From: Arthrobacter pascens | GTDB taxonomy: Bacteria; Actinomycetota; Actinomycetes; Actinomycetales; Micrococcaceae | Assembly: GCF_030815585.1 (NCBI RefSeq) | Contig: NZ_JAUSWY010000001.1 | Coordinates: forward strand, 3,472,001-3,536,000 | DNA length: 64,000 nt | Reading direction: 5' to 3' | In this document: positions 26,527-35,436 of the stretch, piece after piece | Layout: the number at the start of each line of letters is the position of its first letter | Position numbering within the stretch: position 1 is the stretch's first letter | Program-made: the position numbers and the translations under genes | Notes under the pieces: model-generated | Databases searched by the model: none | The model's input: the letters and a program-made list of their open reading frames with translations, nothing else | What the model was told of the DNA's origin: nothing

Positions 26527-28407
26527 TCAGGCCCCTGCGTCCTCTGGACCGTGGTGCTTTGCACCGGTGGCGAGGTATTGCGCGGCCGTCGGCCCCGAGC
26601 CGGTTTCGCTGCTGCGCTGCCGCCTCAGCACCTCAACAAACTCACGGTCGATATCGTCGACGTCGGCAGTTATGCCGGCCGCCGCCGTCGGACGTCCGAA
26701 CGAAGACGCAGCGGCTGAGGCGCTGCCGGCTGCCGGCGAATCCAAAGGTCCCGCCGCACCCGCGGCACCATCCGCCTGCGGGTCGCCGGCCTCGGGACCG
26801 ATATCAACGGTGCGTCGGAGCGGTTTTTCCTTGATGAAGAGGACAGCAATCAACGCGACCACACCGATGATGGCGGAGATCAGGAAGATCTGTGCCGTGG
26901 CGTCCCCGTAGGCGGCCCGCATGATTTCGCGGACGGGTGCGGGAAGATCCACCAGGTCCATAGTGGCCCCGCCCCCGTCACCCTGCACCGGGATGTTGGC
27001 GGCCGCCAGCCCCTCCTTGGACAATTCGGTGACGCGGGAGGCAAGAACGGCGCCAAGGACTGACACGCCGATCGCGCCGCCCACCGACCGGAAGAACGCC
27101 ACTGACGCGCTGGCGGTACCGATATCCGTGGCCTTGACTGTGTTCTGGACGGCGAGGACGAGGTTCTGCATCACCATGCCCAGTCCCAGCCCAAGGACAG
27201 CGATGTAGACCCCTGTCCGCCAGAGCTCGGTGGTGTGGTCGATGGTGCCGCTCAGGCCCAGTCCGGCGATCAGCAGGACAGAACCCGCAACCAGGTACCC
27301 CTTCCACTTTCCTGTGCGGCTGATCAACTGGCCTGACACAACGGACCCGATGAGGTTGCCGGCGATCATGGGCAGTGTCAGGAGACCGGCCTCGGTAGGG
27401 GTGGCGCCGCGGGCAACCTGGAAGTACTGGCCCAGGAACGTTGAGGAACCGAACATGGCCACGCCCACCGCCGCGGATGCCAGGATGGCCAGGGCCGTGG
27501 TCCGTTCGGAGATGATGTTGAGCGGAATGATGGGCTGTTGCACCTTGGACTCCACAAGCACCAGCAGCGCCAGCAGCAGGACGCCCCCGCCCACCATCGC
27601 CGCCGACTCCCAGGACAACCAGTCGTAGTAGTCGGGGTTGCCGGCGAAGGACACCCAGATCAGCAGGAGGCTGACGCCTGAGGTGAGCAGGATGGAACCG
27701 AGCCAGTCGATCTTGGCAGGACGCCTGACGTGCTGGATCTTCAGGGTGATCTGGAGCAGGATCAGGGCCACGACGGCGAGCGGTACGCAGACAAAGAACG
27801 TCCAGCGCCAGCCCAGCGGGCTGTCCACGATGAATCCGCCCAGAAGCGGGCCGCCGGCGGTGCCCGCGGCCATCACACCGCCCATGTAGCCGGAGTACTT
27901 GCCGCGGTCCCGGGGCGGGATCATGGAACCGATGATGGCCTGCGCCAGAGCAGTGAGGCCGCCCATGGCCACACCCTGGATCACGCGTGCGGTCAGCAGC
28001 AGCGGGATGGTCTCGGACAGGCCTGCCATGACGGAGCCCGCCACGAATACCACGATGCTGAGCTGGACCAGCACCTTCTTGTTGAACAGGTCGGCCAGCT
28101 TGCCCCAGATGGGCGTGGTGGCGGCGTTTGCCAGCAGCGCAGCCGTGATGACCCAGGCGAAATCCGTCTGGGTGCCCTTGAGCTCGGACATGATGGTGGG
28201 CAGCGCATTCGCAACGATGGTGCTGCTGAGGATAGCGGTGAAGAAAGCAGCTAGGAGCCCGGTCAGGGCTTCCATGATCTGGCGGTGCGACATCGCCGGC
28301 TGCGGCTCCCCCGCGTTTCCGAGTGCGCGTTTGTGTACCGGCGGTGCCGTGGGCGACGGCTGTGACTTCGTGGATGATGGTGCCGGGGCGGCGGCGTGGC
28401 TTGCCAT
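26527..28407 (-). CDS. DHA2-family (EmrB/QacA) multidrug MFS exporter
   Basis: A 626-residue proton-driven exporter with fourteen predicted helices. Family signs are the N-terminal LSSTIVANALPTIMSEL, motif A-like GKLADLFNKKVL, RVIQGVAMGG and the motif-C region GGPLLGGFIVDSPLGWRWTF. The long cytoplasmic C-terminus is Ala/Gly-rich. ATG 28407 follows TTAGGAGCAG; the frame is open far upstream, but that part overlaps the marR coding region in another frame. It lies 10 bases after the MarR gene in the same operon, so its expression is probably controlled by that repressor. Confidence 0.93.
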   Translation of the reverse strand: MASHAAAPAPSSTKSQPSPTAPPVHKRALGNAGEPQPAMSHRQIMEALTGLLAAFFTAILSSTIVANALPTIMSELKGTQTDFAWVITAALLANAATTPIWGKLADLFNKKVLVQLSIVVFVAGSVMAGLSETIPLLLTARVIQGVAMGGLTALAQAIIGSMIPPRDRGKYSGYMGGVMAAGTAGGPLLGGFIVDSPLGWRWTFFVCVPLAVVALILLQITLKIQHVRRPAKIDWLGSILLTSGVSLLLIWVSFAGNPDYYDWLSWESAAMVGGGVLLLALLVLVESKVQQPIIPLNIISERTTALAILASAAVGVAMFGSSTFLGQYFQVARGATPTEAGLLTLPMIAGNLIGSVVSGQLISRTGKWKGYLVAGSVLLIAGLGLSGTIDHTTELWRTGVYIAVLGLGLGMVMQNLVLAVQNTVKATDIGTASASVAFFRSVGGAIGVSVLGAVLASRVTELSKEGLAAANIPVQGDGGGATMDLVDLPAPVREIMRAAYGDATAQIFLISAIIGVVALIAVLFIKEKPLRRTVDIGPEAGDPQADGAAGAAGPLDSPAAGSASAAASSFGRPTAAAGITADVDDIDREFVEVLRRQRSSETGSGPTAAQYLATGAKHHGPEDAGA

Positions 28408-28417
28408 AAATCTGCTC

Positions 28418-28897
28418 CTAAGAGGTGGGGATCGTCGTGATGGGTCCGGCCACCTCTGCCCGGGCTGAATGCTTGAGGGATTCAGCGAGGTTGTGAAGTG
28501 TTCTCGCCGTCGCTTCGGCGTCGTGCTGGCTCCAGTCGCGGAGATACTCCTGCAGCGTCGCGGCGCGTTGCTGTTCGATCTGCCGGAGCTTGTCCGCACC
28601 CGGCTGCGTCAGGGCAACCAACTGGGCCCGGCCGTCGTCGGGGTCCTGCCGGCGGATGACGTACCCCTGCTCTTCAAGGTCAGCGATATGGCGGCTGAGA
28701 ACCGGTGCGCTGACACCCAGCCGCTCGGCCAGGTGGGTCGCGCGTGACTCCCCCTCGCCAACGAACCTCAGCACACCCTGCAGCGCCACCCCGGTGTCCT
28801 GCCCCCGAGTGCTTGCCGCGGCGATACATCTCACCACGCGCTGAAGGTCGAAGATCTGGTAGACGAGGTCCGCTGCCGTATCCGGCGCAACTGCCAT
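28418..28897 (-). CDS. MarR-family repressor of the DHA2 exporter
   Basis: A 159-residue winged-helix regulator. The helix-turn-helix is ESRATHLAERLGVSAPVLSRHI and the wing is GYVIRRQDPDDGRAQLV (each given in short form), typical of MarR proteins. It is first in an operon with the exporter. A 46-bp region containing a 15/16-bp inverted repeat lies 21 bases before the start, where a repressor would block transcription of both genes. The inducing ligand is unknown. Confidence 0.9.
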   Translation of the reverse strand: MAVAPDTAADLVYQIFDLQRVVRCIAAASTRGQDTGVALQGVLRFVGEGESRATHLAERLGVSAPVLSRHIADLEEQGYVIRRQDPDDGRAQLVALTQPGADKLRQIEQQRAATLQEYLRDWSQHDAEATARTLHNLAESLKHSARAEVAGPITTIPTS

Positions 28898-28917
28898 GGC
28901 TCTAAGTACTCCCGATT

Positions 28918-28963
28918 GTTTGCCTAAAGCAACTATATACCCAACATGGTTGCTTTAGGAAAC
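28918..28963 (-). promoter_or_regulatory. Probable MarR operator
   Basis: GTTTGCCTAAAGCAAC at 28918-28933 and GTTGCTTTAGGAAAC at 28949-28963 form an inverted repeat that differs by one extra base. The repeat flanks the region where the marR-exporter promoter should be. Confidence 0.65.
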
Positions 28964-28993
28964 TAATGCGCAGCCTCTTCCCCTTAACCCCCA

Positions 28994-29058
28994 AGCGCGA
29001 ACTGGCAGCTAATGCCCTCAAATTCGTTCTGAGAGGGCATTAGCTGCCAGTTCGCGCT
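28994..29058. repeat. 26-bp perfect intergenic palindrome
   Basis: The arms 28994-29019 and 29033-29058 are exact reverse complements (26 bp, starting AGCGCGAACTGGCAG), with a 13-base loop. It lies between the MarR operator and the end of the ThDP-enzyme gene. No U tract follows on either strand. It may serve as a terminator for the minus-strand ThDP gene, or be a copy of an intergenic palindromic repeat. Confidence 0.8.
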
Positions 29059-29082
29059 GTAGTGGAGGTGCTGTGTGCGTGG

Positions 29083-30777
29083 TCAGTGGTCCAGGTGGGT
29101 GGGGCCGAACATCTTGAGCAGGGTTTCGACGACGACGACGTTTGGTCCGTCTGCGGCGAAGCCCGCCCTCAGCGCGTCCCCCACGTCCTCGGGGGCAACG
29201 CGCGTGGCCGGCACACCGAACGCCTCGGCGAGCATGACGAAGTCGGGGCGTGCAAGCTCGGTGGCCGTGGCCTGGCCGAAGGCGCCCACCATGTATTCGC
29301 GCAGGATGCCGTAGCCGCCGTCATCCACAATCAACCAGGTGACCGGGATGTTGTGCTGTTTCGCGGTGGCAAGTTCGGAGATGGAGTACATGGCGGAGCC
29401 GTCGCCGGATACTGCGAGCACCCGGCCTGGCTTCCCCACGGTCTCCAGCCCCACAGCGCCGCCAAGGGCCGCCGGGAAACCATAGCCCAGGCCGCCGGCA
29501 CCCTGCGCGGAATGGAACTGGCCCTCACGTGCATCCCAGCAGCTCCATCCCCAGTACGCCGAGATGGTCATGTCCCAGAAGGTCTGCATGTCCGCAGGAA
29601 CGGCTTCCCGGATGTCCGCCATGAATTTCAGTTCCTTGGCCAGGTCCTGCGACTCAAGCCGTGCCTTGACCTTGGCGAGGGACTCCTTCACGAGGTCCTC
29701 CGGTGAGGTCCCGTGCCAGCTTGGCGCGGTCCCCGGTTCAACATCCAGGGCCTCGTCCAGGGCTGCGAGCGCCTGGCCCGCGTCAGCCCGGATGCCCAGC
29801 CCGGGACGGTTGGATTCGAGTACGCGGGGCTCGGCATCGATCTGGATGATCCGGCCGCGGGGCTCGAAGGTGAAGTAGTTGGACGTGACTTCGCCCAGGG
29901 ACGAGCCGATCACGATCAGGACGTCCGCATCCTCCAGGACATCCGTCATATAGCGGTCCTCGATCCAGGACTGCAGGGACAGCTCATGGTTCCAGGGGAA
30001 CGCGCCGTTGCCGCCCGGCGTGCAGATCACGGGGGCCCGGAGTTTTTCGGCAATGGTGAGGAGGGACTTCTCCGCACTGCCCCGCCGGGTACCGCCACCG
30101 GCGATGATGGCCGGACGCTCCGCCGACGAAAGCCATTTCACGGCTTCCCGGATGAGTTCCACGCGCGGCGGGTTGTCAGCCGCTTCGGCGAGTGCGTCCT
30201 CCACCGGCGGAACCATGATGGGATCCAGCAGCACGTTCTGCGGGATTTCCAGCCAGACCGGCCCCTGCGGCGAGGAGATCGCCTCAGTCCAGGCGTCCTG
30301 GATGGCCGACGGGATGCCGGAGGCATGCTGGATCAGGCGCTGGCTCTTGGTGACGTTAGCGGCCGAGGCCTTCTGGTCATCCAGCTGGTGGAGCATGCCC
30401 TTGCGCCGGGCTCCCAGTCCCTCCAGCGGAATCTGGCTGGCCACCACCACCATGGGCACGCCTGTTGCATATGCTTCCTGCAGGCCGGCGAGAGAGGTCA
30501 GCGCTCCGGGGCCGGTGGACAGGAACAGCACGCCCACCTCACCCGTGGCGCGGGAGTACCCGTCGGCGGCGAAGGCGCTGTTGTTCTCTACCCGGGATGA
30601 CACGAAGTGCAGGTTGCCGCGGCCCATGGCGTCGAACAGGCCAAGCGCGTGCTGGCCGGGAATACCAAAGACCGTCTTGGCGCCCAGCGCTTCAAGGGTC
30701 TCGACGACGAGGTCCCCGCCGTTTCGCACGTCGGTCCCTTTTGTCGGGGCTGCTGTCCCTGGATCGAAATCGATCAC
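29083..30777 (-). CDS. Thiamine-diphosphate-dependent 2-oxoacid decarboxylase/acetolactate synthase-like enzyme
   Basis: A 564-residue enzyme of the ThDP superfamily. The PYR domain has FGIPGQHALGLFDAM and the catalytic Glu in RVENNSAFAADGYSR. The central domain covers residues 205-340. The PP domain has the cofactor motif SGDGSAMYSISELA ending in VDDGGYG. It lies immediately after an agmatinase-family gene, with two bases between stop and start, so the two probably act in one pathway. One fit is 2-ketoarginine decarboxylase (AruI-like) followed by a guanidinobutyrase. Acetolactate synthase is less likely in this context. The substrate is inferred from the neighbour only. Confidence 0.75.
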   Translation of the reverse strand: MIDFDPGTAAPTKGTDVRNGGDLVVETLEALGAKTVFGIPGQHALGLFDAMGRGNLHFVSSRVENNSAFAADGYSRATGEVGVLFLSTGPGALTSLAGLQEAYATGVPMVVVASQIPLEGLGARRKGMLHQLDDQKASAANVTKSQRLIQHASGIPSAIQDAWTEAISSPQGPVWLEIPQNVLLDPIMVPPVEDALAEAADNPPRVELIREAVKWLSSAERPAIIAGGGTRRGSAEKSLLTIAEKLRAPVICTPGGNGAFPWNHELSLQSWIEDRYMTDVLEDADVLIVIGSSLGEVTSNYFTFEPRGRIIQIDAEPRVLESNRPGLGIRADAGQALAALDEALDVEPGTAPSWHGTSPEDLVKESLAKVKARLESQDLAKELKFMADIREAVPADMQTFWDMTISAYWGWSCWDAREGQFHSAQGAGGLGYGFPAALGGAVGLETVGKPGRVLAVSGDGSAMYSISELATAKQHNIPVTWLIVDDGGYGILREYMVGAFGQATATELARPDFVMLAEAFGVPATRVAPEDVGDALRAGFAADGPNVVVVETLLKMFGPTHLDH

Positions 30778-30779
30778 TG

Positions 30780-31853
30780 TCAGTACTCCTTGGTGCCGGT
30801 GCCCGCGGCAAAGCCCGCAGGCTGGCGGACTTCCTGGCCGAGTGCCTGTGCGGCGTAGCCGTTGGCGGCGCCGAAACGGTCGCGTTCAACAGCATTGTCC
30901 GCCATCAGCGTCACCAGTTCATAGGCCACATGGCTGGCGGCCACGCCCGTGATCTCGGCGTGGTCGTAGGCCGGAGCCACTTCAACAATGTCCGCGCCAA
31001 CCAGGTTCATGCCACGGAAGCCGCGGATGATCTCCAGCAGTTCGCGGCTGGTGATGCCGCCGGCTTCGGGAGTGCCGGTGCCCGGGGCGTGCGCGGGGTC
31101 CAGAACGTCGATGTCCACGGAAATGTAGAGTGGCCGGTTGCCGATCCGGTCCCGCACCTTGGCCACGGTCTCCAGGACGCCCTGGTAGTAGACATCCGCG
31201 GACGTGACGATGCCGAACCCGAAGCGGTGGTCGTCGTCGAGGTCCTTCTTGCCGTACAGCGGACCGCGGGTGCCGATGTGGCTGATCGCCTCAGTGTCCA
31301 GGATGCCCTCCTCCACCGCCCGGCGGAATGGGGTGCCGTGGGTGTACTCGGCGCCGAAGTAGGTGTCCCAGGTGTCCAGGTGCGCGTCGAAGTGCAGCAT
31401 GGCAATGGGGCCGCCGGCACGTTCGGCGGCGGCGCGCAGCAGGGGCAGCGCGATGGTGTGGTCCCCGCCAAGGGTCACCAGCTTGCTGCCGGCGGACGTG
31501 AGGTCCAGGGCGTTCTGCTGGATGGTCTCGATGGCCTCGTTGATGTTGAACGGGTTGACCGCCATGTCACCGGCATCGGCCACCTGGACGTTTTCGAACG
31601 GGCTGACGTCCCAGGCCGGGTTGTACGGACGGAGCAAACGGCTGGCTTCGCGGACATGATTGGCGCCGAACCGCGCGCCGGGGCGGTAGGACACGCCGGA
31701 GTCGAAAGGAACACCCACCACCGTGATGCCAGCCTTGGCCACCTGGTCCAGGCGCGGAAGGCGGGCATAGGTGGCAGCGCCGGCATAGCGCGGGATACGG
31801 GATGAATCGATGGGGCCAAGATTGCCGTTGGCTTCGATGCGCAGCTCTTCCAA
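30780..31853 (-). CDS. Agmatinase-family ureohydrolase (possibly guanidinobutyrase)
   Basis: A 357-residue dimanganese hydrolase that removes urea from a guanidino compound. All metal-binding motifs are present: [21 protein letters not shown] and [22 protein letters not shown]. The product is longer than E. coli SpeB, with an extended C-terminus. The frame begins at TTG 31853, after AAGGAG with a 10-base spacer. The neighbours are a ThDP enzyme, an HTH-cupin regulator and a sodium symporter, not polyamine genes. Substrates such as 4-guanidinobutyrate or 3-guanidinopropionate are therefore as likely as agmatine. Confidence 0.88.
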   Translation of the reverse strand: MEELRIEANGNLGPIDSSRIPRYAGAATYARLPRLDQVAKAGITVVGVPFDSGVSYRPGARFGANHVREASRLLRPYNPAWDVSPFENVQVADAGDMAVNPFNINEAIETIQQNALDLTSAGSKLVTLGGDHTIALPLLRAAAERAGGPIAMLHFDAHLDTWDTYFGAEYTHGTPFRRAVEEGILDTEAISHIGTRGPLYGKKDLDDDHRFGFGIVTSADVYYQGVLETVAKVRDRIGNRPLYISVDIDVLDPAHAPGTGTPEAGGITSRELLEIIRGFRGMNLVGADIVEVAPAYDHAEITGVAASHVAYELVTLMADNAVERDRFGAANGYAAQALGQEVRQPAGFAAGTGTKEY

Positions 31854-31909
31854 GGGGAGGCCTCTCCTTCGAGAATTGATCGGCGGATGTGACTGCCATC
31901 ATACACTTA

Positions 31910-31931
31910 AGTTGTCCTATGTGCATCAACT
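31910..31931. promoter_or_regulatory. Possible operator upstream of the ureohydrolase gene
   Basis: AGTTG at 31910-31914 and CAACT at 31927-31931 form a short inverted repeat with a 12-base spacer, 57 bases before the start. It is a candidate site for the HTH-cupin regulator, on weak evidence. Confidence 0.25.
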
Positions 31932-31964
31932 GTTTACATCTGACTTTCCCCTGCGAAGAACGCC

Positions 31965-32002
31965 GACGGCGGGCGGTCACCTCCACGTGGCCGCCCGCCG
32001 TC
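31965..32002 (-). terminator. GC-rich hairpin terminator
   Basis: A perfect 12-bp stem (GACGGCGGGCGG and its complement, 31965-31976 and 31991-32002) with a 14-base loop. It stands 51 bases beyond the stop of the minus-strand secreted-protein gene. Confidence 0.65.
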
Positions 32003-32053
32003 AACTCCCCCGCGGTCCGCGCGAGCGCGACAGTTCCCGCCCAGACGCCGCAA

Positions 32054-32781
32054 TCAGCTGTAGGAAAGGCTCATCAGAAGCGCCTTGAGTTGCGCGTATT
32101 CCGCAGTGTTCATCCAGGCCCCGGCAGCTTCCGCCGAGGGGAAGCCGGGAGAATCCATATAAACCCTGAAGATCGCCGCACCATTAGGCAGGATCACCTG
32201 GCCGTTGCCGCTGTTGGTGCTTCCGGTTACAAGCTCGGCACCCGGGCGGACGTCCATGTAGAAGTGGTCGTTGACGTCGATATAGCTGTCGCGGAAGAAG
32301 CCGAACGCCGGCTCCCCCCGAAAGCAGCCAGCCCGGGAACGGGCGCGGAGTCAAAGACGGTGCGGTCCACCGGACCGGAGGCGCCATCGCCATAGAAGCC
32401 ACTGACGATGAAGGCCACATCCTTGCCGTGGTGATCACTCAACACCGCCTCGACGCATTCGGCGGGGCCGCCGGGCAGCGTTGGACCGGGCTGGGTGCGG
32501 ATGGACCAATTGGCCGGGTACGCGAAGGAAATGTGCCCGTCCGGGAAGGTGAAGGTCTTCAGCGCGGACGCTGGCACCTTTGTCTTTTCTCCGGCGGCCC
32601 TTTCCGCACGGGCCCTTTCCGCACCGGCCTGCGCGGACGACGTCAAGGTAAGCGCCGAACCGGAGCCCCGGTCCGACGTCGGGCCTGATGTGGGCGCGGC
32701 TGCGCATGCAGCGGTGGCAGACGCGAGCGCAATCGCCAAGGCGGCCCCGGCTGCAGTTTTCCCGAATTTTGCAGAGTGCAT
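32054..32781 (-). pseudogene. Secreted protein gene with a frameshift in a G6 run
   Basis: From ATG 32781 the product starts with a signal sequence (AALAIALASATAAC, possible lipoprotein Cys) and a low-complexity linker. A folded part follows, with FTFPDGHISFAYPANWSIRT. After AAFGG at about residue 157 the frame runs into an improbable Ser/Thr stretch. The next frame gives EPAFGFFRDSYIDVNDHF and continues to a stop at 32054. The switch point is a run of six C at 32314-32319 (six G in the coding strand); seven would restore the frame, giving about 242 residues. It could be a pseudogene, a phase-variable tract or a sequencing error. No known family is recognised. Confidence 0.7.
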
Positions 32782-32942
32782 TGTCTTCCCCAATCGTGAA
32801 CAAGGTCCTTATGGATGGGCGGGGTGTTTGTGCCCCGTCAACCTATTAGTGTCCAGTGGAGCGGGATTTATTACATCGCTTGGAATAATTCTTTTCGAGC
32901 TGCCCCTGGTACGAACCACGGCCAGCGAGCAGGAAGCAGCGG

Positions 32943-33518
32943 CTAACGGCTGGCGGCAGGAACCAGGACCCAGAGAACCTCTACCGGCTTGTCCGTGGGG
33001 TTGATCCACGTGTGGGGTTCACGGCCGGGGAAGGTCACGGTATCGCCTGTGCTGAGCTCATATTGCTCGTTGGTGAGAATGAGCCGGATGCTGCCCTTGA
33101 TCACATGGAGTACATCCACATCACAGTCCACGGCGTAGAGCTCGGACTCGCCGCGGCCATGCGGTTCAATGACAGCCTGGATGATCTGGATGCGGCGTTC
33201 GGAGCGGGCTGTCAGGAGTCGCTCCACAATCCCTTCGCCCCCCAGTGAGATCCGCGGCCCGTCATCACGTTTGGTCAGATGGGTTTCCGGAGCGGCGAAG
33301 AGGTCCCCGATGGAAATCGAGAGGACCTGGCACAGGGTGACCAACGAGGCAACCGACGGCGAGGTCAGGTCGCGCTCCACGCGGCTCAGGAATCCCTTGG
33401 TCAGGCCGGTAGCGTCCGCAACCTGCTCGATGGTGAGCCGCTGGGACTGCCGTGCGGCACGGATTCTGGAACCGATGGCAACAGGGACGTTGCTCGGCTC
33501 AACTGGGAGTGCCTTCAT
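32943..33518 (-). CDS. XRE-type HTH regulator with C-terminal cupin domain
   Basis: A 191-residue regulator. The helix-turn-helix at about residues 12-66 includes RLTIEQVADATGLTKGFLSR. A cupin_2 sensor domain at about 110-190 includes VLHVIKGSIRLILTNEQYELSTGD (in short: GSIRLIL) and FPGREPHTWINP. Such proteins often control uptake and use of amino acids or polyamines. ATG 33518 has AAAGGT 6 bases upstream. It is divergent from the sodium symporter gene and lies in the same strand group as the ureohydrolase/ThDP genes, so it probably regulates both units. Confidence 0.85.
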   Translation of the reverse strand: MKALPVEPSNVPVAIGSRIRAARQSQRLTIEQVADATGLTKGFLSRVERDLTSPSVASLVTLCQVLSISIGDLFAAPETHLTKRDDGPRISLGGEGIVERLLTARSERRIQIIQAVIEPHGRGESELYAVDCDVDVLHVIKGSIRLILTNEQYELSTGDTVTFPGREPHTWINPTDKPVEVLWVLVPAASR

Positions 33519-33631
33519 GTGCGAACCTTTCATAGCCGGCAGCCCGGCCCCATCTCTGGAGCAATACTAATGGCCAGCAGCCCGTGTGGCGCGGCAAAAA
33601 CAGGGCGTCGAACGATGTGACAGCCGAAGCC

Positions 33632-33661
33632 TTGACTGTTACCACGGTCACAGCATACGCT
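33632..33661 (+). promoter_or_regulatory. Candidate promoter of the sodium:solute symporter gene
   Basis: TTGACT (33632-33637) and TACGCT (33656-33661) are separated by 18 bases, a plausible -35/-10 pair about 155 bases before the start. The rest of 33519-33816 has no gene. An imperfect ACAA-GTG-TTGT palindrome follows this pair and could be an operator. Confidence 0.4.
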
Positions 33662-33816
33662 TTTGGGCAACAAGTGTTGTCTGGTAGGCAATATTCCATC
33701 CAGCATCCTGAGTAATCTCCTCAATCCCCACCCCGCAAGAGCAGCGGAACACCGGCATCCCCAGCAGCACCTCCGGATTCCAGAAATGCTGCCAATCAGC
33801 TCCAAGGAGCCCCAAC

Positions 33817-35340
33817 ATGGACGCTAACTTCGTCAACATCGCCATCGTGGTGGTGTACCTCATCGCAATGCTGGCCTTCGGCTGGTGGGGCAAGTCCCGC
33901 ACCAAGAACAACAGCGACTTCCTGGTGGCCGGCCGCCGCCTGGGGCCATTCCTTTACACAGGCACCATGGCCGCCGTCGTCCTGGGTGGCGCCTCCACCG
34001 TGGGCGGCGTGGGCCTCGGCTACAGATTCGGCATCTCGGGCATGTGGCTGGTGGTGGCCATCGGCGCCGGCGTGCTGCTGCTCAGCCTGCTCTTCGCCGG
34101 AACCATCCAAAAACTTAAGATCTACACCGTCTCCCAGATGCTGACGCTCCGCTACGGCAGCCGCGCCACGCAGACCTCCGGCATCGTGATGCTGGCCTAC
34201 ACACTGATGCTCTGCGCCACCTCCACGGGCGCCTACGCCACCATCTTCGTGGTGCTGTTCGGCTGGGACCGCGCCCTGGCCATCGCCGTCGGCGGCGCAA
34301 TCGTCTTGGTGTACTCGACCATCGGCGGAATGTGGTCCATCACCCTCGCGGACCAGGTCCAGTTCGTGATCAAGACGGTGGGCATCTTCTTCCTGATGCT
34401 GCCGTTCACGCTTAACGCAGCGGGCGGCCTGGACGGCATCCGCAGCCGCGTGGAGGACAGCTTCTTCCAGATTGACGGCATCGGCGCCCAGACCATCCTC
34501 ACGTACTTCGTGGTCTACACCCTGGGCCTGCTGATCGGCCAGGACATCTGGCAGCGCGTCTTTACCGCCAAGACGCCCACAGTTGCCCGCTGGGGCGGGG
34601 CCACCGCAGGCATCTACTGCATCCTCTACGGTGCTGCCGGAGCACTCATCGGCCTAGGCGCCAAGGTTGCCCTGCCGGACATTGACGTCGCCAACCTCGG
34701 CAAGGACGTTGTCTACGCCGAGGTGGCACAGAACCTGCTGCCCATCGGCATCGGCGGCCTTGTGCTCGCAGCGGCCGTTGCTGCCATGATGTCCACCGCC
34801 TCCGGAGCCCTCATCGCAGCTGCAACTGTGGCCCGTGCCGACGTCCTGCCGTTTGTGGCCAGCTGGTTCGGCAAGGACATCAACACCGACGACACCGACA
34901 ACCCCGAGCACGACGTCAAGGCTAACCGCATGTGGGTCCTTAGCCTGGGCATTGTGGCCATTCTCATCGCCATGGTCACGCAGGATGTCATCGTGGCCCT
35001 GACCATTGCCTACGACATCCTGGTGGGCGGCCTGCTGGTTGCGATCCTGGGCGGGCTGGTCTGGAAACGCGGCACCGGCATCGCGGCGGCCTGGTCCATG
35101 GCCGTGGGCTCGGTGGTCACACTTGTCCTCCTGATGCTGTACGCAACCGGAGTCATCCCCAGCGCTGACGGCGTGTATGCGAACGAGCCAATCTACTACG
35201 GTCTCGCCTCCTCGCTGGTGGTCTACATTGCCATTTCCCTCGCGTCCAAGCCGACGGATCCGCAGGTCATGCGCAATTGGCGCCGGCGCGTCGCGGGTCA
35301 GGAGAACGAGGAAGTGCCGGTAACCCTCCAGGCTTCCTGA
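33817..35340 (+). CDS. Sodium:solute symporter (SSS family)
   Basis: A 507-residue transporter with about thirteen hydrophobic helices. Family marks are GRRLGPFLYTGTMAAVVLGG (near residue 41), the loop ending in LADQVQFVIKTVG, and AAAVAAMMSTASGALIAAATV, which corresponds to the sodium-site helix (quoted in part: AAMMSTASGALI). It likely imports an organic solute with Na+. The setting beside a ureohydrolase, a ThDP enzyme and an HTH-cupin regulator suggests a guanidino compound or a related amino acid. The start ATG follows CCAAGGAGCCCCAAC. A strong hairpin follows the stop. Confidence 0.9.
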   Translation: MDANFVNIAIVVVYLIAMLAFGWWGKSRTKNNSDFLVAGRRLGPFLYTGTMAAVVLGGASTVGGVGLGYRFGISGMWLVVAIGAGVLLLSLLFAGTIQKLKIYTVSQMLTLRYGSRATQTSGIVMLAYTLMLCATSTGAYATIFVVLFGWDRALAIAVGGAIVLVYSTIGGMWSITLADQVQFVIKTVGIFFLMLPFTLNAAGGLDGIRSRVEDSFFQIDGIGAQTILTYFVVYTLGLLIGQDIWQRVFTAKTPTVARWGGATAGIYCILYGAAGALIGLGAKVALPDIDVANLGKDVVYAEVAQNLLPIGIGGLVLAAAVAAMMSTASGALIAAATVARADVLPFVASWFGKDINTDDTDNPEHDVKANRMWVLSLGIVAILIAMVTQDVIVALTIAYDILVGGLLVAILGGLVWKRGTGIAAAWSMAVGSVVTLVLLMLYATGVIPSADGVYANEPIYYGLASSLVVYIAISLASKPTDPQVMRNWRRRVAGQENEEVPVTLQAS

Positions 35341-35378
35341 CGGCCAGAGCTGTAACGGCAAGAGCCAGCCAAAACGGT

Positions 35379-35430
35379 CGACGGCGCCGCCTCCGGTTCA
35401 CTTTCCAGCGAACCGGAGGCGGCGCCGTCG
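35379..35430. terminator. Strong hairpin terminator after the symporter gene
   Basis: A perfect 21-bp stem (35379-35399 with 35410-35430, beginning CGACGGCGCCGCC) encloses a 10-base loop. It lies between the convergent symporter gene and the small acidic-protein gene, and so can serve both. Confidence 0.85.
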
Positions 35431-35436
35431 TCCGTT

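Noticed and set aside
28408..28599. N-terminal extension of the DHA2 exporter
   Set aside because: The extension overlaps the marR gene, reads as non-conserved sequence and has no ribosome site, whereas ATG 28407 has a good one.
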